Notes: generated by a model not told the origin, from the letters alone. Shown: positions 1-10,788, numbered from the stretch's first letter. The stretch: 64,000 bases of DNA from an uncultured Candidatus Melainabacteria bacterium (GCA_934692485.1 CAKUTX010000001.1:310001-374000), one strand, 5' to 3'. Program-made: numbers and translations.

Positions 1-1
1 T

Positions 2-1270
2 CCTGAAGAAGCAAGAAAAGAAAATCTTAAAAATGATGCTCCAGAAGCTAAAATAAAACCAGATGCGTCATTTAAAGCATCTGAAAATAAAAAAGAAGAT
101 AAAGAAAAACAACAAAAACCGTTACTTTCATTGGACTCTGTAATGAAAGCTGTTGGTGCAATAATTATTGGCGGCTTTGCAGTGAAGGGTGCTAGAAAAA
201 TTGATGCTGTTGATAATGCTTGGAAATCATTCTCAGGTTTCTTTAAAAATCATTACACTAACTTAACTCAAATTAAAGATTACAAGATTCCACAGGATGA
301 ATTTAATTTAATTACGCAAACACTTAAAGATAATGGTTTTGAAACTCTTGCAAATAAGTATATTTCTATTGCGGAAAAACATACTAATGTAAGCGATAAA
401 ACAATCAGCTTAGGTGTGAAGGATAAAAAGATTAAGCCAGCAGTAAACTTTGTTCTTGCTCCGTTTAAATTTATATGGAAATATGGAACTTTGCCATACA
501 AAATGGTTAATGATGCGGTTGGAATGATAACAAAAATATTTTCCAAAGGAACTCCAAAAGCTGTATCTCGTACCCCTGATGAACTTTCTGCACTAGCAAA
601 GAGTGTTGAAAATATTAAAGATATGGCAAGCAAGTATGCTGAGGGTAAAATAACTAAAAAACAATTCCACGATTATGTAACCGATAACACTTTAAAAGCG
701 TTCAATGTTGATACAATGTCAAATGTTTCTAACAGTGAACTTTCAAATATTGCCAAAACCGCTGCTCTTGCTGCGACTATTTGGTTCTTGATGACAGATA
801 ACTACAACATGGTTATGTTGAAATCAAATGGTAATGATGTTGAAGGTGCAAAAACTAAGTTTAAGGAAAGATTTGTTCAAGAAGGTTCAAGATTATTTTA
901 CCAAACGTTGTTAATTGATTTATTTAATACTACATTAAGCAAGCAATATCACCGTTCATTGTTTGGAATGAGCTGGATTACATTAACAAATACAACAATT
1001 GGCGAATGGTTGACAAGAAAATCAGTTGGTGTTCCTGTTGGAACTCATAGCAGAGAGCAACTGCTTGCTTTAGAAGAAAAGCAAGATAAAGCTACTGGAT
1101 TTACAAGAAAATACTACGACTTTATGAAGCGCTTGACAGGTAAACGATCAATTAAAACATATGAAGTAGCTCAACAAAATCAGCCAGCTACAGATAAAGC
1201 TCAAGCTGCAAATTCTGTTAAAATTGATTTTCAAAACAGCAGCGCGCTAAACAAAATAATTAAAGGCTAA
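2..1270 (+). CDS. hypothetical protein, left-truncated
   Basis: The reading frame is already open at base 2, so the TTG at 131 is an internal codon and the true start lies outside the window. At least 422 residues are visible. The first ~42 are very rich in Lys, Glu, Asn and Gln and look disordered. A short hydrophobic run follows (VGAIIIGGFAV) and then basic residues (KGARKI). A second hydrophobic patch (AALAATIWFLM) lies near the middle of the visible part. The tail is polar and Ala/Gln-rich. I do not recognise a family. The 3' end overlaps the convergent small membrane-protein gene by 11 bases. It could be membrane-associated or a large cytoplasmic protein with amphipathic helices. Confidence 0.75.
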   Translation, partial: PEEARKENLKNDAPEAKIKPDASFKASENKKEDKEKQQKPLLSLDSVMKAVGAIIIGGFAVKGARKIDAVDNAWKSFSGFFKNHYTNLTQIKDYKIPQDEFNLITQTLKDNGFETLANKYISIAEKHTNVSDKTISLGVKDKKIKPAVNFVLAPFKFIWKYGTLPYKMVNDAVGMITKIFSKGTPKAVSRTPDELSALAKSVENIKDMASKYAEGKITKKQFHDYVTDNTLKAFNVDTMSNVSNSELSNIAKTAALAATIWFLMTDNYNMVMLKSNGNDVEGAKTKFKERFVQEGSRLFYQTLLIDLFNTTLSKQYHRSLFGMSWITLTNTTIGEWLTRKSVGVPVGTHSREQLLALEEKQDKATGFTRKYYDFMKRLTGKRSIKTYEVAQQNQPATDKAQAANSVKIDFQNSSALNKIIKG

Positions 1271-1460
1271 ATTCAATATTATAGCTTGTTTTGTTTGGAG
1301 TTAATTCTTTATTGTTGTTTTGCCAAAAGAAAAATCCGACAGCAATAGCCGCAATAAGTATGATTATGAAAAATACTTTTGTTAAAATTGCAAAGATTTT
1401 TCCCACGATAAATAAAACAATAATTATCCCAAAAGCGATTAAAAGAACTGTAAAATCCAT
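1260..1460 (-). CDS. small two-helix membrane protein
   Basis: A 66-residue protein made almost entirely of two hydrophobic helices (about residues 5-25 and 29-46), followed by a polar tail rich in Asn and Lys. The ATG shares one base with the plsY stop codon (TAATG arrangement), so it is the second gene of a plsY operon and is probably translated by coupling. There is no family signature. The tight coupling with plsY is the main reason to call it real. A role in the inner membrane is an inference. Confidence 0.65.
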   Translation of the reverse strand: MDFTVLLIAFGIIIVLFIVGKIFAILTKVFFIIILIAAIAVGFFFWQNNNKELTPNKTSYNIEFSL

Positions 1461-2065
1461 TATCTCACCTTGTTTTCTTCACCTTTAATAAGTCTTTGAA
1501 TATTTGTTCTGTGTAACCAAATTATGTATAAAGCACCTAATGTGCAATAGCCTATATATGCAATAGGAGCGTGAAAAGCCCACATTATAAACGGAGATAG
1601 CGCAAGTGCAATTATAGAACCTACAGAAACGTATCTTGTGAAGAAAGTTATAACTGCCCAAATAGCAGCAATAATAAGTCCGACTTGCCAGTTTAGAGCT
1701 AAAATAGTTCCAACTCCTGAAGCTACGGATTTGCCGCCTGTAAATTTCAGGAAGATTGATTTACTGTGACCTAAAATAACCGCAATTGCTGCCAATACTG
1801 GAAGAAGCCCTATTCCCGTAAAAGATTTTGCAAATAAAGAAGCTAGAACTACAGGTAACGCACCTTTGAATGCATCTAACAAAAGCGTTATGAAGAACCA
1901 TTTTTTGCCCATAACTCTTTTTACGTTTGTAGCTCCAGTTGAGCCAGAGCCGATTGTTCTAATATCTTCACCAGTGAAGGTTTTCACAATTATATATCCA
2001 GTCGGAATTGATCCGATAATGTATGCGCTGATTACAACAGCAAGCACTTCTAATAATTTTTCCAT
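1460..2065 (-). CDS. plsY: glycerol-3-phosphate acyltransferase PlsY
   Basis: PlsY transfers the acyl group of acyl-phosphate to glycerol-3-phosphate, the first step of membrane phospholipid synthesis, in the inner membrane. At 201 residues it has the normal family length and several hydrophobic helices. All three family motifs are visible: GSIPTGYIIVK near residue 18, GSGSTGATNVKR near residue 39, and GHSKSIFLKFTGGKSVASG near residue 98. The ATG is preceded by GGAGA. The small membrane-protein gene downstream overlaps its stop by one base. Confidence 0.96.
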   Translation of the reverse strand: MEKLLEVLAVVISAYIIGSIPTGYIIVKTFTGEDIRTIGSGSTGATNVKRVMGKKWFFITLLLDAFKGALPVVLASLFAKSFTGIGLLPVLAAIAVILGHSKSIFLKFTGGKSVASGVGTILALNWQVGLIIAAIWAVITFFTRYVSVGSIIALALSPFIMWAFHAPIAYIGYCTLGALYIIWLHRTNIQRLIKGEENKVR

Positions 2066-2121
2066 AATCTCTCCTTATTCACAAATTATAACAAAGATAT
2101 TGTAATAATTCAAGAATCTAT

Positions 2122-2132
2122 TATAATATAAT
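2122..2132 (+). promoter_or_regulatory. overlapping TATAAT -10 boxes next to a start codon
   Basis: Two overlapping perfect TATAAT hexamers (2122-2127 and 2127-2132) lie 9 and 4 bases before the ATG at 2137. Transcription from them would start at or just beside the start codon, giving a leaderless or nearly leaderless mRNA. No convincing ribosome binding site fits between them and the ATG. Confidence 0.5.
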
Positions 2133-2136
2133 AGAG

Positions 2137-2967
2137 ATGAAAAAGATTTTAGCACTTTTAATATGTTTTCAAATCCTGATGTTACCTGCATTTGCAGAAT
2201 ATGATTTTTCAGATGAAGCACAGGCTGAATTTGACAGAAATAAATATCAATATACAAATTCGCAACCTATTGATACTGATTTTACCAAAAAGAGAAATCG
2301 TTCAGAAATTAAGGGAAAATCTGAAATAAAGCCATCTCAAATTATACAGAATGATATAAATAATAATATAAATGCATTTGAACCAATTAAAAGTCAGCCA
2401 TTGACTGGGTATATCGTGAATATTCCGTCAGGAACTACTTTTAATGTTACTTTTGATTCAGGAATAAGTTCTGGTAGTTTGGAGAGGAATGACCGTTTGA
2501 CTGTTCGAATGACAAACGATTTTGTGTACAATGGTCATTTAATAGCGCCATCAGGAAGCTTGGTTTATGGAAATGCAACAGATGCACAAAATGCTGGTTT
2601 AGCATATGGTAGTGGCGAATTAGAGATTGCATTCAATCAAATTTTGACGCCGGAAGGGAATTTTATTCCTATATCAACTGAAAAAGTATATATGAAAGCC
2701 AAGAATGAACGCGCAAAGAATATGACAAGAGATGTAGTAGTCGGTGCTTTGGGAAGTATGCTAGTTGGTGCTGCGTTGACGGCTTTAGGCGGTGGAAGTA
2801 ATGATTGGGGCAGAAACATGTTGATTTTTGGCGGACTTGGCGCAGCTGGAGGCGGTTTGCGCGGCACAATGCAACGTGGCAAAGAAGTCCAAATTCCTGA
2901 CGGGACAACAATTCAAGTTAGATTAAATCAGCCGCTGAGCGCTTCTCCTTGTAATTATTTAAACTAG
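2137..2967 (+). CDS. exported hypothetical protein with glycine-rich hydrophobic segment
   Basis: A 276-residue protein with a clear signal peptide (Lys-Lys, hydrophobic core, AFA cleavage site near residue 20). A polar Asn/Lys-rich stretch follows to about residue 85. The folded part begins with PSGTTFNVTFDSGISSG and contains beta-rich sequence. A Gly/Ala-rich hydrophobic segment (residues ~195-245) precedes a final block with IPDGTTIQVRLNQPL, which echoes the first PSGTTFNV block, so the protein may hold two copies of a small beta module split by a membrane or glycine-rich insert. I know of similar layouts in periplasmic cyanobacterial proteins but cannot name a function. It is transcribed alone, divergent from plsY. 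Confidence 0.8.
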   Translation: MKKILALLICFQILMLPAFAEYDFSDEAQAEFDRNKYQYTNSQPIDTDFTKKRNRSEIKGKSEIKPSQIIQNDINNNINAFEPIKSQPLTGYIVNIPSGTTFNVTFDSGISSGSLERNDRLTVRMTNDFVYNGHLIAPSGSLVYGNATDAQNAGLAYGSGELEIAFNQILTPEGNFIPISTEKVYMKAKNERAKNMTRDVVVGALGSMLVGAALTALGGGSNDWGRNMLIFGGLGAAGGGLRGTMQRGKEVQIPDGTTIQVRLNQPLSASPCNYLN

Positions 2968-3035
2968 AACATATACTTGACATATCCTCAAAAAACAGTC
3001 ATAATAAACCCATAATTAAGTATAGGAGAGACAAA

Positions 3036-3404
3036 ATGAAAGAAGAATACACAAACAAACACAGACGTTGGTATGATAAAGATCCTGTCTTGTCACAAGC
3101 TGTTCAGACATTAGAGCAATCTGATGATGAAACTCAAATTCGTATCGCTTTGAATTTAATCAAAATTATTATTGAGCACAATATTGAAGATGAAAAATTT
3201 GAAGCGGTTGAGGATATAATTAACGCAGTCGGTTCAGGTTTGGATGATAATAGAAAAGGTCGTTGGTACGATATTGACAGCACATTGAGGACCGCAATGA
3301 ACATGTTGCAAAATTGCCCTGAAGCAACTCAACATATTATTGCAAAAGAGATGGCAAAAATGGTTGTTGATACTATTAAAAAAGAAGAAGAAATTGAAGA
3401 ATAA
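3036..3404 (+). CDS. small acidic protein with an internal duplication
   Basis: A 122-residue soluble protein with a good ribosome binding site (TAGGAGA). It consists of two related halves: residues ~10-52 begin HRRWYDKDPVLSQAVQTLEQ and residues ~72-115 begin KGRWYDIDSTLRTAMNMLQN. Both continue into amphipathic helices, so each half looks like a short all-helical module with an RWYDxD signature. The C-terminus is a run of Glu and Lys. No catalytic motif is visible. A strong terminator follows directly, so it is a single-gene transcript. The function is unknown; a helical protein-interaction role is only a guess. Confidence 0.8.
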   Translation: MKEEYTNKHRRWYDKDPVLSQAVQTLEQSDDETQIRIALNLIKIIIEHNIEDEKFEAVEDIINAVGSGLDDNRKGRWYDIDSTLRTAMNMLQNCPEATQHIIAKEMAKMVVDTIKKEEEIEE

Positions 3405-3410
3405 ATTATT

Positions 3411-3442
3411 AAAAGGTTTGGAGAGTTTTCCAAACCTTTTTT
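3411..3442. terminator. bidirectional-looking terminator hairpin
   Basis: AAAAGGTTTGG pairs with CCAAACCTTTT across a short GAGTTTT loop, followed by a T run on the plus strand and preceded by A residues. It ends the 3036 gene and probably also the convergent 3441 gene. Confidence 0.85.
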
Positions 3443-4004
3443 AAAGTTTAATTGTTCGCATAATCATATAGTATCTGTAATCTCCCCAATATATTACAAC
3501 GGAGATAAAGTTGTTTTCTAAGTCAGTGGTTTCTAAAAATGTATTTGGAGCTGGTTTGCGTTGAGAGCTTCTGACGTGTTTACCTACAAAATCATTAAGT
3601 TTGACTTGAAATTTTTGAGAAGGAGTAAGTTTTGCTTTTGGCAGGTTTGCATCATAAAAGCCCATCGGAACGATTTCTCTGTTGTAAGCTGGAATAATGT
3701 ATTTTACTTTTCCTTGTTCTTTAAACAAAATATACCAATTCCCATTGTGTTCTCTTGGAGTCAAAAGATAATACCCTGGGTCAATTGTAACATTTTTGAA
3801 AAACAGAGGTGAAGTTAATCTGAATAGCGGATATGGCGACCAAGATGTGTACTGAACATCATACATTTCTCCAGGGTCAATATTGTGAACATAAGAAAAA
3901 TTTGCTGGTTCTAAATCTCTGTATATTTGTTCATAATCAGTCGCGGCATTAGCAATTTGCGCCATAAACAAAAAAATCGTTAAAGTTATAAAAAATCTTT
4001 TCAT
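3441..4004 (-). CDS. exported hypothetical protein
   Basis: A 187-residue protein with a signal peptide (MKRFF, hydrophobic core, ANA/A cleavage site near residue 20). The mature part is rich in Tyr, Pro and Phe and has a beta-type pattern. No cysteine pair, lipobox or catalytic motif is seen. It resembles no family I recognise. It stands alone and converges on the 3036 gene. Upstream, TAAAAT ends six bases before the ATG and there is no ribosome binding site, which fits a leaderless transcript. Confidence 0.75.
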   Translation of the reverse strand: MKRFFITLTIFLFMAQIANAATDYEQIYRDLEPANFSYVHNIDPGEMYDVQYTSWSPYPLFRLTSPLFFKNVTIDPGYYLLTPREHNGNWYILFKEQGKVKYIIPAYNREIVPMGFYDANLPKAKLTPSQKFQVKLNDFVGKHVRSSQRKPAPNTFLETTDLENNFISVVIYWGDYRYYMIMRTIKL

Positions 4005-4048
4005 ATAAATATTTTAATTATTTTATTAAAAAAATCAAGTGATTAGGT

Positions 4049-4327
4049 TTAAATTTTGACTAAATCATTTTTTATTAAATTATAAAATTTTTCATCCATG
4101 TTGCATTTTTGAGAAATATTCACGATATACGGAATTCTGCTTTTATTAAATTTATTTTCTATTTCGTTTAATTCCGAATATGAAATTTTTTCTGTTAAAA
4201 TATCCAAGTCAGAACTTTTTGTATAATCTCCTTTTACGCGAGAACCGTAATAGTAAAAGTCATAAGGATACTTGACCAAAATATCCTTAATAATTTTTTC
4301 TTCCTTAGCGTTAACTCCTCTAATCAT
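4049..4327 (-). CDS. MNT-type nucleotidyltransferase, putative antitoxin
   Basis: A 92-residue minimal nucleotidyltransferase. The family signature is present as GSRVKGDYTKSSDLDIL (residues ~28-44), with the Gly-Ser of the P-like turn and the Asp-x-Asp metal ligands. Proteins of this type pair with HEPN proteins; in characterised MNT-HEPN modules the MNT protein nucleotidylates and silences the HEPN RNase. Here the start codon overlaps the 3' end of the HEPN gene by eight bases, so the two are co-translated. It is short but typical in length for the family. The antitoxin role is inferred from the family and the pairing. Confidence 0.85.
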   Translation of the reverse strand: MIRGVNAKEEKIIKDILVKYPYDFYYYGSRVKGDYTKSSDLDILTEKISYSELNEIENKFNKSRIPYIVNISQKCNMDEKFYNLIKNDLVKI

Positions 4328-4739
4328 TTGTTAAAACTTGCTCCAAATGTGTTATAAAAAAATCAACATCTACAAGAAATCTTGGAATTAATTCTATAAT
4401 CGGATAGGTTTTAGTTATGTCATATTCGTGGGCAGAAATGTTTCGATTTTCTCTATAATCAACCCAATTATCGAAACTATCAATTAAGCCGAGTCCATAC
4501 ATTTCCCTAAAAATATTATTTATAGATAATTCTTTTTCTGTTTTGTCATACTCTTTTTTTAAAAATTTGTTCATAATTTTTTTAGACATCTCATAAGTGT
4601 ATTCAAATCTTTTTATACAAGAATCTTTGATGTATGTTTGCATTTTTTCATCTTTTTGCATCACGTAATCATTGTAACACTCTTTTAATGTAGAAAAACT
4701 ATTTTTCAAATTTGATAAATCGAGTTCAGATTTTTTCAT
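4320..4739 (-). CDS. HEPN-domain protein, putative toxin
   Basis: A 139-residue all-helical protein of the nucleotidyltransferase-substrate-binding/HEPN type. The start is set at the ATG of MKKSELDL because AAAGGAAC lies just upstream; an in-frame TTG further upstream at 4757 would use up that site. The predicted RNase motif Arg-x4-Asx/His appears as RNISAH near residue 109, after the typical helix pair. It overlaps the MNT gene by eight bases and precedes it, the usual toxin-first order of HEPN-MNT modules. It may act in stress response or phage defence. A metabolic HI0074-like role is the alternative. Confidence 0.82.
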   Translation of the reverse strand: MKKSELDLSNLKNSFSTLKECYNDYVMQKDEKMQTYIKDSCIKRFEYTYEMSKKIMNKFLKKEYDKTEKELSINNIFREMYGLGLIDSFDNWVDYRENRNISAHEYDITKTYPIIELIPRFLVDVDFFITHLEQVLTND

Positions 4740-4824
4740 AAAAGTTCCTTTTGCCAAATTATATCATAAATTTTTGAAATATTCTTATCTTTATAATAAA
4801 ATTAAAAAAAATAGGAGAAAAAAG

Positions 4825-5661
4825 ATGTTAACAGGACCATTTTTAGATAGAAACTGGATGGGGCAAAACGAAGATTACGACTCATCAGATATTGTTATGC
4901 TTGGATTGCCGTTTGATGGAACGGTATCATATCGTTCAGGCTCAAGATTTGCTCCAGAGCAAATCAGACTTGCGAGTTGGGGATTGGAGGATTATTCCCC
5001 GAGGTTTGACAAGCATTTGGAGGATGTAAATTTTCATGATGCTGGTGATTTGGAATTTCCTTTGGGAAATACTTATAAATCTCTTGAGCTTATTGAAAAA
5101 AATGTTGAAGAAATCTATAAAGATGGTAAAAGAGTCTTTGGGATTGGTGGCGAACATTTAGTTACGTTGCCAGAAATTAAGGCAGTTTCAAAATTTTATA
5201 AAGATTTGGCAATAGTTCATTTTGATGCTCATACAGACTTGAGAGAAGAATATTTGGGAGAAGAAATGTCGCATTCTGCGGTAATTCGTCACGCTTCTAA
5301 AATTGTGGGCGCTGAAAATATTAAACAAGTAGGAATTCGTTCTGGCATGAAAGAAGAATGGGAGTTTATGAAAAAGCATAATACTCTTATACACGAATAT
5401 TCGGGACTTGATGAATTGAAAAATAAAAAGATATTTGTGACAGTGGACTTAGATGTATTAGATACTTCAGTTATGCCAGGAACTGGAACTCCAGAATGCG
5501 GAGGAATGCAGTTTGATGAGCTTATGGGCTGGTTTGACTACTTGAGAAAATTTGACATAATTGGAGCAGATGTTGTTGAATTAGCACCAGATTACGATAC
5601 ATCAGGTGTTTCAACCGCAGTGGCAACAAAGGTTATCAGAGAATTACTGATGGTGATGTAA
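4825..5661 (+). CDS. speB: agmatinase-family ureohydrolase
   Basis: This enzyme family hydrolyses agmatine to putrescine and urea, using two Mn ions, in polyamine synthesis. The start at 4825 (MLTGPFLDR) is chosen because AGGAG sits seven bases upstream; the frame stays open further up to 4774 without a site. Metal-binding blocks are present: GGEHLVT, FDAHTDLREE and TVDLDVLDTSVMPGTGTPE. The last block lacks the usual Pro after the third Asp (LDTS instead of LDPA), a small deviation. At 278 residues it has a normal length. The substrate could be another guanidino compound. Confidence 0.9.
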   Translation: MLTGPFLDRNWMGQNEDYDSSDIVMLGLPFDGTVSYRSGSRFAPEQIRLASWGLEDYSPRFDKHLEDVNFHDAGDLEFPLGNTYKSLELIEKNVEEIYKDGKRVFGIGGEHLVTLPEIKAVSKFYKDLAIVHFDAHTDLREEYLGEEMSHSAVIRHASKIVGAENIKQVGIRSGMKEEWEFMKKHNTLIHEYSGLDELKNKKIFVTVDLDVLDTSVMPGTGTPECGGMQFDELMGWFDYLRKFDIIGADVVELAPDYDTSGVSTAVATKVIRELLMVM

Positions 5662-5672
5662 ATAATGATTTG

Positions 5673-7738
<2,066 letters not shown>

Positions 7739-7742
7739 ACAA

Positions 7743-8201
7743 ATGAAAAAGAAAACTAGAGTTATACAAATATCAGGATTGAGAGGAATACTTATGATGG
7801 TGTTCATTGGCGCTTGTTTAGCTGCTGGATTTGTTGCATTTCCTGCAATTTGTGCGATGCGCATATGGAACTATGCCGCAAATTATTTCGCAATGCCATT
7901 TATAAATTTTTATCAAGGTCTGATGCTATGGGCTATTATTGCAATTTCAGGTTTTATTATAAATGATAAGAAAAAATTTATAGTAGAATTTAATGCGCAA
8001 GAACAACTAAGCGATAAAGATATGAAAAAATTGCTTGAACGTGTTAAACTCCAATCGCAAGCTCAATCTTTGAATTCAATGATTTTGAAGTCAGGAGAAG
8101 TTAAATCATTTAGAGATTTAAAACAACTTGATAAAATGGATAATGTTGATAAGATTGATGATAAAAAGGAAGATGAAAAAACAGACAAGGAGAATGTATG
8201 A
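7743..8201 (+). CDS. two-helix membrane protein with charged coiled tail
   Basis: A 152-residue protein with two transmembrane helices (about residues 14-38 and 53-74) and a long cytoplasmic-type tail that is highly charged, especially KDMKKLLERVK and the final Lys/Asp/Glu run. It starts four bases after ligA and overlaps the SIMPL-domain gene by four bases (ATGA), so the three form one operon. I recognise no family. It might partner the SIMPL protein at the inner membrane. Confidence 0.75.
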   Translation: MKKKTRVIQISGLRGILMMVFIGACLAAGFVAFPAICAMRIWNYAANYFAMPFINFYQGLMLWAIIAISGFIINDKKKFIVEFNAQEQLSDKDMKKLLERVKLQSQAQSLNSMILKSGEVKSFRDLKQLDKMDNVDKIDDKKEDEKTDKENV

Positions 8202-8947
8202 AAAAAGTAATTATTCCTGCGGCGTTACTGGTATTTGCAGTTGGTTCTGCTGCTCTTTCAACACAAGCAATATCATCTGATGGAATTGAAAGAGGCTATA
8301 TTTCTGTAAACACAAGCGCAAACACCGAACTGGCTCCTGATGTGGCAGAAATATCTATCGCAATTAAAACGTATGATTCAAAATCAATGCAGAAAGCAAC
8401 ACTTCAAAACAAAGAAATTTCAGAACAAGTAATTTCTGCATTAAAGTCAATGATTGATTCCTCTAAGGGGGATTATATTAAAACTGCAGATTTTAGTGCA
8501 ACTCCAATTTATACATACTCTGGAAGCAGACGAAATCTTGACAAATACCAAGTTTCAAACTCTGTAGTAGTTCATACAAAATCTATTGATAAAGTTGGTG
8601 CTATGATAGATAAAGCCGTCGCATTAGGAGCAACAGATGTGAACAGCTTAAATTTCTCCGTTTCTAATTACGAAGCGCAATGTAATGATTTGTTGACAAT
8701 TGCGGCAAAAAAAGCTTCTGCAAGAGCAAATGCTGTAGCAAAAACAGTTCCGACAACATTAAATGGTATTCGAACTATGGATATAAGTTGTAATACAAAC
8801 AACTCTGTTCGCCCTCAATATAGAATGTTGATGTCTAATAAGGCAATGACAATGGATGCAGAAGCAGCAGGAGCAACATCTACTACTATTGAAAGTGGTG
8901 TAATTAAAGTATTCGCAAATGTAAATGCAACATACTTTGTAAAATGA
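8198..8947 (+). CDS. SIMPL-domain (DUF541) exported protein
   Basis: A 249-residue protein with an N-terminal signal segment (MKKVIIPAALLVFAVGSAALS) that may be cleaved or act as an anchor. The SIMPL/DUF541 pattern follows: GYISVNTSANTELAPDVAEI at the start, then a helix ending in a YIKTADFSATPIY strand, YQVSNSVVVHTKSIDKVG, and AAKKASARANAVAKTV. Members of the family are periplasmic or surface proteins linked to oxidative stress; their biochemical role is poorly known. Its ATG overlaps the previous stop codon, and a terminator closes the operon. Confidence 0.85.
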   Translation: MKKVIIPAALLVFAVGSAALSTQAISSDGIERGYISVNTSANTELAPDVAEISIAIKTYDSKSMQKATLQNKEISEQVISALKSMIDSSKGDYIKTADFSATPIYTYSGSRRNLDKYQVSNSVVVHTKSIDKVGAMIDKAVALGATDVNSLNFSVSNYEAQCNDLLTIAAKKASARANAVAKTVPTTLNGIRTMDISCNTNNSVRPQYRMLMSNKAMTMDAEAAGATSTTIESGVIKVFANVNATYFVK

Positions 8948-8980
8948 ATTCTTAAATCAAATTCCAAATAATATATACAC

Positions 8981-9010
8981 AGAAGTGACATATGCTCACT
9001 TCTTTTTTTT
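8981..9010 (+). terminator. terminator after the ligA operon
   Basis: AGAAGTGA (8981-8988) pairs perfectly with TCACTTCT (8996-9003) and is followed directly by a run of T. It closes the ligA-7743-SIMPL operon. Confidence 0.9.
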
Positions 9011-9030
9011 ATATTCTTAATTCGCAAAAT

Positions 9031-9609
9031 TTACAATTTTTGCATTCTTTTATTAATTTGAGACCGAATTCTATTTGCACGGTAAAGATAATTAGTTAGC
9101 TTTTCATAATTCGCTTTTGTTTCGCCATATGGAACTTTCATAGAAATAAGCTCGTCAACATTAGCGTTTATGCTGGTTAAAGTTTCCAAAGAGTCGCTCA
9201 TGTCGAAGATTGATTGAATTTTTTTTGACATTTTTGCAAGAATTTTTCTCGAAACAAACCGCGCAAGTCTGTGTATAAGAGAAAGTTTAGATTTAGTTTT
9301 CTTTGGGGTAATAACATCTGTAAGCTTTTCTGCGAGATTTCTTTTTGAAAGCTGTTCCTTTAAATCATTAATTTCGTTTTCAATCCTTTTCGCTTGGATT
9401 TTCAAATCCATAACATCAAGAAGTTTCCCTAAAAGTTCAGCACCTTTTATTTTTGCATTTAAACTATCAAGAACTTCTTCTTTTTCTGCAATAATACATT
9501 CCAATTTTAAGGTCTTGTCATCAAGAGCTTTGAAAGAATTGTTATTCAAAATGTTTTCATCTATGTCGTTTATTCTTTTAAAATTGTTTTGGAATAAATT
9601 ATTGTTCAT
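9031..9609 (-). CDS. coiled-coil hypothetical protein
   Basis: A 192-residue soluble protein. Residues ~30-95 form a strong coiled coil (many Leu/Ile heptads with Glu and Lys, such as KRIENEINDLKEQLSKRN). A basic central part (KKTKSKLSLIHRLARFVSRK) and a second helical region (about 140-190) follow. There is no signal peptide, transmembrane helix or enzyme motif. It lies downstream of the LptF/G-type gene on the same strand, 36 bases away, so they may be co-transcribed. The function is unknown. Confidence 0.7.
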   Translation of the reverse strand: MNNNLFQNNFKRINDIDENILNNNSFKALDDKTLKLECIIAEKEEVLDSLNAKIKGAELLGKLLDVMDLKIQAKRIENEINDLKEQLSKRNLAEKLTDVITPKKTKSKLSLIHRLARFVSRKILAKMSKKIQSIFDMSDSLETLTSINANVDELISMKVPYGETKANYEKLTNYLYRANRIRSQINKRMQKL

Positions 9610-9645
9610 AGTACTTTCTTAAAAACCTGTAAATTAAAAATTTTG

Positions 9646-10782
9646 TTATTCAATTGTGTAAACTTTTTTGTAATAAAGAGCAGTCCCAATTATAGTCAAG
9701 ACGATATTAGGCATCCAAGCCGCCAAAAACGGTTGTAATGTTCCAGCTTCTCCAAACGATATTGACAATGCTCTAATGAGGTAGTACGCAAAAATAATCA
9801 AAATACTAAATAAGAAACCTCGATTATAACGAACTCTCGGAGGAGTTATGGCAAGAGGTACTCCAATCAAAACAAGAGCAATAGTCGTTAGAGGCAATGC
9901 AAGTTTGTCATATAATTGGATGTGTATCGAATTTCTTTCTTCTTCCGCTATTTGATTGTGTTTTATGTAATCGATTAATTTAGCAAAATTCATTTCTTGC
10001 GCAACATCTCTGTTTAATTCTTTTGTCATGTCAAGACCAAATTTTACAATAGATTTTTCAAAAAGAGTGGTGTTTAAAACTTTTCCTTCTTCACCAACAG
10101 TATACACAGCTCCTTTTTCAAATTGCCAACCTTCAGGAGATGTTTTCCCTTCATTTGCTTGTAAAACTTGGATAGTATCATCTTTAGAAGTATCTAAAAC
10201 CGTAATGTTGTGTAGCGTTTTGTTTTCGCAGTAGCCCACATAAAAAAGTCTTTTAATGCTACCGGCATCATTTAGTTCTTTAAAAACAAAATTTTGTTTG
10301 CCTTCCGGAATATTTTTTTGTCCTAATGCCCATAGTGCAAGGTTTTTAGATTGCTTTGTCATTACAGGCACGACACTTTCATTTATTACAAAACTGCAAA
10401 TAGACATAATTATTGCGAAAATAAAAATAGGTTTTGCAATTCTGTTTAATCCGATACCGCAAGCTCTCATTACGGTAATTTCTGATTTTAAACTCAATCC
10501 GTTAAGAGTCATAACGGTTGCAAGTAAAACTCCCATTGGTATTGTCATAACAATTACCTGTGGTAGGTTTAGGATAATCATCATCAAAGCAACATTAAAC
10601 GGGATTCCGAATAACGAAATTTGCTTGATAAGTGTAATAAAAGTATCAGATGCAAATATTATTGACGTAAAAACGCACACACCCATGATAAACATTTCAA
10701 TAATTTGTCTTAAAATGTATTTATCTAGAAGTGTTATTGTTCCTGAAAATTTCTTTGTTTCTTTAATTTCTGTATCTGACAT
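9646..10782 (-). CDS. LptF/LptG-family permease
   Basis: A 378-residue inner-membrane protein of the YjgP/YjgQ family, which moves LPS from the inner membrane to the Lpt bridge together with LptB. It shows three N-terminal transmembrane helices, a large periplasmic domain (about residues 125-270) and three C-terminal helices with LIGVPLAITPPRVRYNRG, a well-conserved family block. It is about the normal length. It is not beside lptB; a second family member sits with lptB at 38347, so the two probably form the LptF/LptG pair. Which is F and which is G cannot be told here. It appears to have its own promoter. Confidence 0.92.
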   Translation of the reverse strand: MSDTEIKETKKFSGTITLLDKYILRQIIEMFIMGVCVFTSIIFASDTFITLIKQISLFGIPFNVALMMIILNLPQVIVMTIPMGVLLATVMTLNGLSLKSEITVMRACGIGLNRIAKPIFIFAIIMSICSFVINESVVPVMTKQSKNLALWALGQKNIPEGKQNFVFKELNDAGSIKRLFYVGYCENKTLHNITVLDTSKDDTIQVLQANEGKTSPEGWQFEKGAVYTVGEEGKVLNTTLFEKSIVKFGLDMTKELNRDVAQEMNFAKLIDYIKHNQIAEEERNSIHIQLYDKLALPLTTIALVLIGVPLAITPPRVRYNRGFLFSILIIFAYYLIRALSISFGEAGTLQPFLAAWMPNIVLTIIGTALYYKKVYTIE

Positions 10783-10788
10783 AACTCA

